Source of the DNA: Clostridia bacterium
GTDB lineage: Bacteria > Bacillota > Clostridia > Christensenellales > Borkfalkiaceae
Assembly: GCA_900767195.1 (NCBI GenBank)
Contig: CAAFYG010000028.1
Coordinates: forward strand, 1-64,000
DNA length: 64,000 nucleotides
Direction: 5' to 3'
A program made the position numbers and the translations under genes. Shown in pieces: positions 8,122 through 15,513 of the stretch. A model generated the notes under the pieces. That model ran no database searches. It had not been told where the DNA came from and was given only the letters and a program-made list of their open reading frames with translations. Numbering within the stretch: position 1 is the first letter of the stretch; every line of letters starts with the position of its first letter.

Positions 8122-9039
8122 CTATTCCTTTTCCACCAACGTATTCAAAAGCGTTTCTATGCCTTTTAAATCGGAATTCACCGATAAATATTTGTCAAGT
8201 CCGCCCGATTTTTCTTCAAACAGCGTCACGCATTCCTCGTCCACCGTCACCCTGCCCGCAGGCGAATAAACAAAAAGCGGATTGTTTTCGTTAAGCGCGA
8301 TCATGCACGTCACGGGATCCCAACTTTCGCGGCGGTAGCCGTTCGAAATATCTGCGCCGTTTGCGATCGCAAAATTTTTCATCGAGTACCACACGGGGTT
8401 TTCGTTTTTTCCCATTTCGGTGAAAATCGCCGCGCCGATCTCGTGCGGAAGATAAATTTTTTCCGTGCCCCAATTTTCAATCACGTAGCGCGCCGCGGGT
8501 ACGTCCTGCAATAAATTCCACTCGCGGAAGCGTTTCCCGCCGAAATTCTGCGGAAAAGAACCGATCATTACGTACAACTTATCCACCTTTTCTTTCACAA
8601 GCTCCGCTCCGCAAAGCGGCGAAAATTCGTCTGCCTTGCTTTTTAAAAGCTCTTCAAGATTGGAAAGCGGACCTACGGCAATCACCGATACCTTTCCCGC
8701 CGCCTCGGCAAGCGTTTTTCTGAGCAACGGCACGGCGTCCGTTTCCACGTCCTTCGTTCCGTATTTTTCCATCACCGCGCGCGCGTAATTGTTCACGCCG
8801 TCGCAGCGCAGCATGCGTTTCATTCGCCCCATGGGTATGTCGTTTACGCCGTAATAGTCGCAAATCGCGTTCACCGTCGCCGTCGCGCCCTCGCGCCCCG
8901 TACTCGCCGTAATCGCAAGAATTTCGCACTCTCCGCGTTTATGCGCGTTCAACAAAATGCCGAGAGCCGCCGCGTCGTCGCAGTCCATGCCTATATCCGT
9001 ATCGAAAATAATTTGTTTTGCTTCCTTTGTTCCGTTCAT
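8122..9039 (-). CDS. Nucleoside-hydrolase-like (IunH family) enzyme
   Basis: A 305-residue protein that opens with the calcium-binding Asp cluster of inosine-uridine nucleoside hydrolases, here IIFDTDIGMDCDDAAAL (family form DTDxGxDDAxA). A central VSVIAVGPLSNLEELL matches the family's T/VGPLTNxA segment, and the GSFPQNFGGKRFREWNLLQD region resembles the active-site Asn and Glu-Asn loop. The insertion of Cys in the Asp cluster and the divergent loops mean the substrate may not be a nucleoside; many secreted-glycan operons carry such homologues of unknown substrate. The ATG at 9039 has AAGGAC upstream; the frame continues upstream to 9210 but that overlaps the previous gene. It is the last gene of the operon that starts near 20.2 kb. 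Confidence 0.88.
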   Translation of the reverse strand: MNGTKEAKQIIFDTDIGMDCDDAAALGILLNAHKRGECEILAITASTGREGATATVNAICDYYGVNDIPMGRMKRMLRCDGVNNYARAVMEKYGTKDVETDAVPLLRKTLAEAAGKVSVIAVGPLSNLEELLKSKADEFSPLCGAELVKEKVDKLYVMIGSFPQNFGGKRFREWNLLQDVPAARYVIENWGTEKIYLPHEIGAAIFTEMGKNENPVWYSMKNFAIANGADISNGYRRESWDPVTCMIALNENNPLFVYSPAGRVTVDEECVTLFEEKSGGLDKYLSVNSDLKGIETLLNTLVEKE

Positions 9040-9059
9040 ATTTGTCCTTCTTTTCGTCC

Positions 9060-10391
9060 TTACAACGTCACCGTTTTTCTTAAAATTCTGAACGTCCAGA
9101 GCGAAGCGTTGGAATCGTTCTTCGTCGATTCGGGGTGCACCTTGTAAATATTGCCCGCCACGCACGAGCCCGTAATCGCCACTTCTATCTCTTTCGAGCT
9201 TTTCAGCCACCCGTACGCGTCGCGGATGATCGCCGTATTATGCGCGGCGATGTTGTTCACTCTGTCGCTCCCGAGAATGCTCGTCACGTTCGTCCACTCA
9301 GGCGCGGCAACCCCGTTCGCGATATTTTTAAACACGTCCCCCGACTCATTTCCGCCGTTATCTATCCAGGAAAGCGGCGCGCCTGCGGCTTTGCCCGTAG
9401 AATCGTTATATTTGCCGTCTGTTATCATGTAAATTCTGTTCTTCGTCGGCTCATACGCAAAATCGCCGTTCGATACCACCGTAGCCTGATACCCTCCGAG
9501 CATTATGCCTTCAATCGGCATCTTTAAAAGCTCGTATTCTTTTTTAATATCGTTAAGATTCGAAAAATCGTAGCGATCTATCGTAGTCATTGTGGATTGC
9601 CGCCAATTCTTCCCGTCTGCCGCAAACGGACGAATGGAAGAGTACGCCATCATCACTCTGCCCTTTTTATCTACGCTGACCATCGAAGCTTGCCCCCACC
9701 CCCAAAGATACGCTTCGGGGTGCGCCTTTCTGTCGTTCCACTCTTCGGGATAATCGTCTGAAGTATATTTTTTTAAAGGGTTGATATCGCCGCAACGCTT
9801 CCAAGGGCCTTCGGGAGCTTTCGCCACGGCAAGCGAAATGTTGTTAAATTCGTTCACATATTCAGTAAATCCTTCCGCAAGATATGCCATCAGGTACGAA
9901 TACGTTTCGCCGCCATAAGCAAATTCGCCTTTAATCACGTTCGGATCGCAGATATGTTTCCCTTCGGTTTCGGAGCCTTTCAAAGGGGCAAGCACATACG
10001 ATTTTTCGCTCCAATACCAATTGCCGTCCTCCAATTTCACGCCCTTGCGGTACGCGATGTAGTCGGTAATCTGCGCGTTTCCGTCCGCGTTGATGCTCCC
10101 CTTTTGCGGATCGTTGCCCACCGTATATTTGTTGGAACAATAATAGGCATGGCGGGTATTCTCGTCTTCTTCGAAAATGCTCGGCGCATAGTTGTAAATG
10201 CGTATGCCTACGTTCGGCACAACCGTATCGTCTTTTACGTCGTCCTCTTTTTCCCAAAACATATTTTCGCTATTCTCGCGCGTATATCCCTCGGGAATTT
10301 CAATGGCGGGCGTTTTTTCTTTGCACCCCGCCGAACAAGCGAACGCCGCCAAAAGCATCGCGCTCATCGCGCAATATACAATTCTTTTCAT
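9060..10391 (-). CDS. Lipoprotein, probable beta-propeller glycoside-hydrolase-like protein
   Basis: A 443-residue protein with a lipoprotein signal (hydrophobic core MSAMLLAAFACSAG, lipidated Cys at about residue 23). The body has repeated beta-blade patterns, and segments such as HICDPNVIKGEF, YSYLMAYLAEGF and GQASMVSVDKKGRVMMAYS resemble the five-bladed propellers of GH43/GH117-type proteins, where an Asp in a DP motif starts a blade. I cannot name the family with certainty, and activity is inferred only from fold-like patterns. The ATG at 10391 is preceded by GGGAGGAGG. It follows another lipoprotein gene by 18 bases, in the operon with a sugar ABC transporter, so it probably works on the substrate outside the membrane. 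Confidence 0.8.
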   Translation of the reverse strand: MKRIVYCAMSAMLLAAFACSAGCKEKTPAIEIPEGYTRENSENMFWEKEDDVKDDTVVPNVGIRIYNYAPSIFEEDENTRHAYYCSNKYTVGNDPQKGSINADGNAQITDYIAYRKGVKLEDGNWYWSEKSYVLAPLKGSETEGKHICDPNVIKGEFAYGGETYSYLMAYLAEGFTEYVNEFNNISLAVAKAPEGPWKRCGDINPLKKYTSDDYPEEWNDRKAHPEAYLWGWGQASMVSVDKKGRVMMAYSSIRPFAADGKNWRQSTMTTIDRYDFSNLNDIKKEYELLKMPIEGIMLGGYQATVVSNGDFAYEPTKNRIYMITDGKYNDSTGKAAGAPLSWIDNGGNESGDVFKNIANGVAAPEWTNVTSILGSDRVNNIAAHNTAIIRDAYGWLKSSKEIEVAITGSCVAGNIYKVHPESTKNDSNASLWTFRILRKTVTL

Positions 10392-10409
10392 AATACCTCC
10401 TCCCGCAAT

Positions 10410-11558
10410 TTACGCAATCTCTTCGGGATCTTCCATAAGGTGTTTGCAAATATCGCAGACGCCGTCGAGATTCACGTCTTTGCACTCGGCGCAAAGCTCT
10501 CCCTTGCAGTCGTCGCAAATGCCGTCGCCGTTCAGATCCCAACCGAAATGCGTCAACGTTTCAAAGCACCTGTCGCAATGCCGGTCGCCGTTGTTGTCGG
10601 GGTGGACTTCGCATGCCACCGCCGCCTGTTTTTCCATCGAAAACGCGTCTGTGCTTAATTTAAACGAATCCGCAAAAAAGGGATCGAGCATCACTTCGTT
10701 CGCTTTCAGCTCCGATACCGCCTCGTACCAGGTTTGGTTTTCTCCCTTTTCGGCAATCTTCGCCTTGCTCATATCCGCAACGGTTTTCCATTTGCCGTTT
10801 ACAAGAATCTCCACATTCCCGAAATCGTGAATTCTGCCTTTCAGATAAAACGCGTCGTAACACACGTATACAAATTTCACGTTGCCAAGATCCGCCGTAG
10901 CCCCTGCGGGTTCTCCCACGGTATTGAATATACAGTCTTTCTCGTCGCTGCCGAATCTGTACGGCTCGCCGAACGTATCTTCGTTCAGCAAAAACTGGAC
11001 GCATCCCGTAAACGTGCGCGCCACGTTAAACGACGGCATGTGCGTGTACGGATAATACAGCATTTTCCAATTTTGCCCGTTCGGATAGGTAAATTTAATA
11101 TCGCCGCGCAGCTTGTTCATCACCGTTACGATTTTTCCCGAGCCCGACGTACTCTCACCGCCGAATCCGAAAGAAATATCGTTGCCCGTGTTGTTATCAG
11201 GGCCGTACGATCCGTCGTCGCGCGAAGTCATACGAATTCTCACCGCGCTCGCTTCGCTCCAATCGCCGTTTTCCACGCCGATGTTCAGACAAACCACCCC
11301 GGAAGCTTTTCCCTCCGCGTGAAAGGCGGGCATTCTCTCGTCCTCGCCGTGCTTTCCGCCGAAATTCTGCGTAATCCGCACCGCGTCGAACGCCGAAGCG
11401 TTTTTAATCTCTTCGGGGTTATCCGTAACTTCTTCTTGTTTGTTCCCGTTGCCGCCGTTCTCGGGCGTCGGCTTTTTATTCGCGCATGCGCCGAAAACGC
11501 CCGCGCAAATCGCCGCCGAAAGAAAAGCGCAAAATATTTTTTTCATTCTTCCTTTCAT
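10410..11558 (-). CDS. Lipoprotein with C-terminal Cys-rich Asp/Asn loops
   Basis: A 382-residue protein with a lipoprotein signal; lipidation is probably at the Cys following VFGA near residue 26. Residues 40-310 form one or two beta-rich domains of unknown family. The last 65 residues hold three similar units of the form Asp-x-Asn-x-Asp-x-x-Cys-Asp-x-Cys: DNNGDRHCDRC, DLNGDGICDDC and DVNLDGVCDIC. These resemble calcium-binding dockerin or EF-hand loops with added cysteines that could form disulphides or bind zinc. The ATG at 11558 is chosen because AAAGGAG sits eight bases upstream; the ATG at 11546 has its purines too close. It lies between the solute-binding protein and a second lipoprotein of the operon. 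Confidence 0.8.
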   Translation of the reverse strand: MKGRMKKIFCAFLSAAICAGVFGACANKKPTPENGGNGNKQEEVTDNPEEIKNASAFDAVRITQNFGGKHGEDERMPAFHAEGKASGVVCLNIGVENGDWSEASAVRIRMTSRDDGSYGPDNNTGNDISFGFGGESTSGSGKIVTVMNKLRGDIKFTYPNGQNWKMLYYPYTHMPSFNVARTFTGCVQFLLNEDTFGEPYRFGSDEKDCIFNTVGEPAGATADLGNVKFVYVCYDAFYLKGRIHDFGNVEILVNGKWKTVADMSKAKIAEKGENQTWYEAVSELKANEVMLDPFFADSFKLSTDAFSMEKQAAVACEVHPDNNGDRHCDRCFETLTHFGWDLNGDGICDDCKGELCAECKDVNLDGVCDICKHLMEDPEEIA

Positions 11559-11570
11559 CGCGTTTCTCCT

Positions 11571-13523
11571 TTATCCGATCAACTCGTAATCGATATAGTA
11601 GCTCACGTCGCCGATCGCCCCGAAAATATCGCGGTAAGTTTTTCCGTTCTTTTCCCACGTATAATACTCTGAAATCACGGCGTTTTTATAATTCGGATCG
11701 CGGTGCGGATATCCCCAGGCAATGCCTTGCGAACTCTTCTTTTGCGCATACACTTCGGCGCGCGCGTCGAAAAGTTTGTCGTGCCCCTTGCTCGTCAAAC
11801 GCTTTCTGCCGTTCGTAAACACCGTTTCCACCTCTGCCGCGCTCTTTGCCTGTATCATGCTTAAAACGCTCTGCGACCAGATCGTATTCATTTGGTTATC
11901 GATCTTCACAAGCTCGCTGTAATCGCTTCTCGTAGGATCGATGAGTCCGCCCGTAATCATATACGCGTCGGTGGAATAAATCGTCAGCGGCAGTTTCATG
12001 TTGTTCACGTACGCGTTCTCTTTCGTGGCTTGTTTTTTGCCCGTGTTCAGCGTATCGAAGTACTGCGGACGGCGGAAAAGTTGCCACTCGTTCAAGCCCA
12101 GCTCTTTCAAACGCGCCTGATTGCTTTCAAGCTGCGCATCGGAAACGCCTTCCGTTTTAACAAGATCGAGATAGTTTTGCGTACGCTTGATCTCGCCGCT
12201 TTCCGTCTTGTACCAGGTAGCGTCGGCGGCGGTAAATTTCCCCGCGAAATCGCGATCCGCAAGCGAGATAATGTTGCCGTTTTCGTCCGCGTTTCCCTCT
12301 AACCCGTATCCGCACAGCATCTGTCCTTCGTCACTCCAAAGATAATCGAAAAGTTTAATGATGATGTCGGGGCGGGAAGCGTTTTTCGTAATGCAATTCA
12401 CCGCGTAGCCCGTGCCTGCAATATCGCCGAGTACGGGATCGTCGCCGTTATAATTTTTCACCGTAAACGACGTGTATTCGATGCTCTTGCCGCTCTTCGG
12501 AAACGCCGCCGCTTTCAAATAAGTGGGGTAGTCTTGCGGAGAACAAGAAGTAATAAACACTTCGCCGTTCGCGATTTTGCGCCCCACTTCCGCCTGCGTA
12601 TTCGCCGAAATCGCCTCGTCCGTCAAAAGTCCTTCGCGGTACAATTCGTTCAGCCATTTCATCATATCGAGATATTCGGGCATGTCTATGCCGTCTGTAT
12701 ACTTTCCGTCCTCCGTTTCGAACGGCACGGCAAAATATTGGCAAAGCCACGCAATGCCCTGATTGCCGTTGTTTTTCGAAGTATCGAACGGATCGAGCAT
12801 AAACCCTTGATACGTATCCTTCTCCGCGCTCGTCAAACAGTTGTCGCGCACCCATTTCATCGCCTTAACGCACCCGTCGGGCGTGGTAATATCCCACGCT
12901 TTCTGCTCCGATTCGGCAATATTGTCCTGCACGTACTCCATGTACGCCTCAAACCAGTCTTTGCGCACCATCATGCCGCCGTTCGTCTGCAACTTTCCCG
13001 CAGAAGTGGAAGAATAATAAAACGAGGGCAACCCGTAAATATTTCCGTCTGTCAACGTCTGCTGCATGCCCATAAAATCGAGGTCGGGAGCCCACTTTTG
13101 CGAAAGTCCGTTCAGCGGAAAAAGATACCCTTGATCTGCAAGCTGAATAAACCGCTCGTCACTCTTTTCCACGGTAATCACGTCGGGCAAAGTATCCGAA
13201 GAAATCATTACGGAAAGTTTATCCGCCGTGCTGCCGAGCGCGGAGTCGAAATTCACGGTAATCCCCGTCTTTTCTTTAATCGCTTTCGTCACCACGCTTT
13301 TTTTGTTGATGTCCATATATACGTTCGTAAACCAGTTGATTTCCAACCCTTCGGGACATTCCTCTTTCCACTTTTCCCACGATTTTTCGCCGTCGACAAG
13401 CACAGTATCCGCACGATCGGGATATTGCCATTTCGTCGATTTTTTCGCACACCCCGCACCCGCTATCGCGCCGAAGGTAAGAAGTCCCGCCATCACGGCG
13501 GCTAATGCCTTTTTGTTTTTCAT
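11571..13523 (-). CDS. Extracellular sugar-binding lipoprotein of an LplB/YtcP-type ABC importer
   Basis: A 650-residue solute-binding protein with signal peptide and lipobox (FGAIAGAGC, Cys near residue 25). A family 1 binding-protein core follows: TGITVNFDSALGSTADKLSV near 85, DTLPDVITVEKSD near 110, and GIAGTGYAVN-type open-face strands further on. It is longer than ordinary maltose-type binding proteins (about 420) and matches the LipO/LplA class used for oligosaccharides. The frame extends upstream to 13856, but the ATG at 13523 has AAGGAG and begins the signal peptide. It follows the two permease genes by 26 bases, so the three form one importer; no ATPase is encoded here, so a shared MsmX-type ATPase is expected elsewhere. 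Confidence 0.94.
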   Translation of the reverse strand: MKNKKALAAVMAGLLTFGAIAGAGCAKKSTKWQYPDRADTVLVDGEKSWEKWKEECPEGLEINWFTNVYMDINKKSVVTKAIKEKTGITVNFDSALGSTADKLSVMISSDTLPDVITVEKSDERFIQLADQGYLFPLNGLSQKWAPDLDFMGMQQTLTDGNIYGLPSFYYSSTSAGKLQTNGGMMVRKDWFEAYMEYVQDNIAESEQKAWDITTPDGCVKAMKWVRDNCLTSAEKDTYQGFMLDPFDTSKNNGNQGIAWLCQYFAVPFETEDGKYTDGIDMPEYLDMMKWLNELYREGLLTDEAISANTQAEVGRKIANGEVFITSCSPQDYPTYLKAAAFPKSGKSIEYTSFTVKNYNGDDPVLGDIAGTGYAVNCITKNASRPDIIIKLFDYLWSDEGQMLCGYGLEGNADENGNIISLADRDFAGKFTAADATWYKTESGEIKRTQNYLDLVKTEGVSDAQLESNQARLKELGLNEWQLFRRPQYFDTLNTGKKQATKENAYVNNMKLPLTIYSTDAYMITGGLIDPTRSDYSELVKIDNQMNTIWSQSVLSMIQAKSAAEVETVFTNGRKRLTSKGHDKLFDARAEVYAQKKSSQGIAWGYPHRDPNYKNAVISEYYTWEKNGKTYRDIFGAIGDVSYYIDYELIG

Positions 13524-13549
13524 ACTTTTTCTCCTTATTATTGTTTGCC

Positions 13550-14506
13550 TCAGCCCTTCAAAGAGCCTACGTATACGCCTTGCGTCAAATATTTCTGCAC
13601 AAACGGAAAGATTACGATCAGCGGCAAAGCACCGAAGGTCATCGCCGCGTACGAAATCGTTTCGCTTGTCGCCTTGCCCGATACGCTGAGCACCGAATCG
13701 AAGCTGCCCGCGTCCGCCGCCGCAATGATTTGCCTGAGCACGTATTGCAACGAATCGAGATCGGAGCGTTGCGGACAGTACAACATAGAAGTAAGATAAT
13801 CGTTCCAATGCCCGATAAAACTCCACATAAAAATCGTAATCAGAACGGGCATGCACAAGGGAATCATCAGCTGAAAATAAATGCGGAATTCCCCCGCGCC
13901 GTCAAGCACCGCCGCCTCATGCAATTCCTCGGGCGTACTCTTAAAAAAGGAGCGGATCAAAATCATATTGTACACGCTGTACATCCCGGGAATAATGTAA
14001 ATCGCAAACGTATTTAAAAGCCCCAACATTTTACAAAGCAAATAATACGGAATCAATCCGCCGCCGAAGAACATCGGAATCAACGCCCATACGTTAAAAA
14101 ATTTCCGCCATCGCAAATTTTTGCGACTCATCCCGTACGCCACAAACGAAGTAAAAAGCACCGAGCTTACCGGTCCTACGGCGCACCGCAACAACGTGAT
14201 TACAAGCCCGTTCCAAATCCGCTCGTTCGCAAAAATCGTTTTGTAACTTTCGAAAGTGAAAATTCTCGGCAAAAAATACACGCCGCCTTTCAGATAATCC
14301 TGCCCGTCCGAAACCGAGCCGATCAACACGTACCATAAAGGATAAAACGTTAAAGCCGAAAAAATCAACAAGCACACGATAATCGTAATATCCCCGGGGG
14401 TGTTCTTGTGCAAACGCGATTTCTTCTTTTTCGGGGCGGCGATTTTTTCTGCGGTTTTTTCCGCATTTTTTTCTTCCGCGCCGAACGTTTCGTTTTGTTC
14501 GTTCAT
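13550..14506 (-). CDS. Sugar ABC transporter permease, YtcP/CarB type
   Basis: A 318-residue membrane protein with a 30-residue polar Lys/Glu-rich N-terminus, then six predicted membrane segments. The EAA loop that docks the ATPase reads EELHEAAVLDGAGEFRIYFQ near residue 195, and the C-terminus ends in the typical VQKYLTQGVYVGSLKG. The ATG at 14506 overlaps the stop of the LplB-type permease by one base (TGATG). Together with that permease and the downstream binding protein it forms an oligosaccharide importer. Confidence 0.95.
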   Translation of the reverse strand: MNEQNETFGAEEKNAEKTAEKIAAPKKKKSRLHKNTPGDITIIVCLLIFSALTFYPLWYVLIGSVSDGQDYLKGGVYFLPRIFTFESYKTIFANERIWNGLVITLLRCAVGPVSSVLFTSFVAYGMSRKNLRWRKFFNVWALIPMFFGGGLIPYYLLCKMLGLLNTFAIYIIPGMYSVYNMILIRSFFKSTPEELHEAAVLDGAGEFRIYFQLMIPLCMPVLITIFMWSFIGHWNDYLTSMLYCPQRSDLDSLQYVLRQIIAAADAGSFDSVLSVSGKATSETISYAAMTFGALPLIVIFPFVQKYLTQGVYVGSLKG

Positions 14507-15513
14507 CAGAAAACCACCCCCTCGCCGTTGATTTTTTTGGAAATGAAATTCGTTCCCACAATTAACGCCGTGCCAACCAACGATTTAAAAAGTCCTGCCG
14601 CCGTGGCGTACGAATACAGCATTTCGTTGATGCCGTTTTTCAAAATAAACGTATCGAACATTTCCGTTTTCGTCAAGTTGCTCTGCGTCTGCCACAAAAG
14701 CGCCTCGCCTGCGTCGTTCGTTAAAATTCCCGATACGGCAAGTACCAGATTCAAAGAAAACAACGGCAACATCGCGGGCAGCGATACGGCGCGCGCCTTC
14801 CAAAAACGATTCGCCCCGTCGATTTCCGCGGCATCGTACAAACCCGTGTCTACGTTCGTCATCGCCGCCATGTAAATAATCGTACCCCAACCGGACTCCT
14901 TCAAAATCGCCGAAACAATTTTCATCGCCCAGCTGTACGAGGGATCGCCCTTGAAATTGATACTCTTTTCAATCACGCCCATCCCTTTCAGTAAATCGTT
15001 GATCACGCCCGTTTGCATGTTCGTCATCGAAAACACAATCCCCACGTATACCACCGAAGAAACAAAATGCGGCAAGCACGAAAACAAATGCATCGTCTTT
15101 TTCAATTTCGGCGCGCGCACCTCGTTAAAGAGTATGGCAAGAATCATCGGAATCGGCATCGTAATCGCTATACGAATCAAATTATACACCACCGTATTCA
15201 TCAATACGGGGTACAGCCGATCGTCCGTTAAAAGATAATAAAAATTTTCAAAACCGTGCCTGCCCGCCCATGCCGAGTGAAAAATCGCGTCGAATACATC
15301 GATCACGTTGTCCGCATCGCGAAACGCAAGCAAAATTCCCGTCATCGGAAGATACGAAAAAACAAACAGAAACACCGCTCCCGCAAGAGCCATAATAAAA
15401 AGTTGATTGTCCGTTTTCGCTCTCTTTTTTTTCGCCGCGCCGCCTTGCGGTTTTGCGCTCTGATACGCCGTCGGTTCGTTTGTCCGCTCGGCAGCCGCTT
15501 CCTTTTCCGTCAT
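14506..15513 (-). CDS. Sugar ABC transporter permease, LplB type
   Basis: A 335-residue membrane protein. After a polar N-terminus (about 35 residues) come the LplB-type segments with YLPMTGILLAFRD near 55, and the EAA loop DTGLYDAAEIDGANRFWKAR near 215. The C-terminus ends VGTNFISKKINGEGVVF. Its ATG overlaps the stop of the large anchored protein upstream by four bases (ATGA), which couples a surface protein directly to the importer. This LplB protein has no extracellular N-terminal domain, unlike the paralogue at 44.2-46.3 kb. Confidence 0.95.
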   Translation of the reverse strand: MTEKEAAAERTNEPTAYQSAKPQGGAAKKKRAKTDNQLFIMALAGAVFLFVFSYLPMTGILLAFRDADNVIDVFDAIFHSAWAGRHGFENFYYLLTDDRLYPVLMNTVVYNLIRIAITMPIPMILAILFNEVRAPKLKKTMHLFSCLPHFVSSVVYVGIVFSMTNMQTGVINDLLKGMGVIEKSINFKGDPSYSWAMKIVSAILKESGWGTIIYMAAMTNVDTGLYDAAEIDGANRFWKARAVSLPAMLPLFSLNLVLAVSGILTNDAGEALLWQTQSNLTKTEMFDTFILKNGINEMLYSYATAAGLFKSLVGTALIVGTNFISKKINGEGVVF

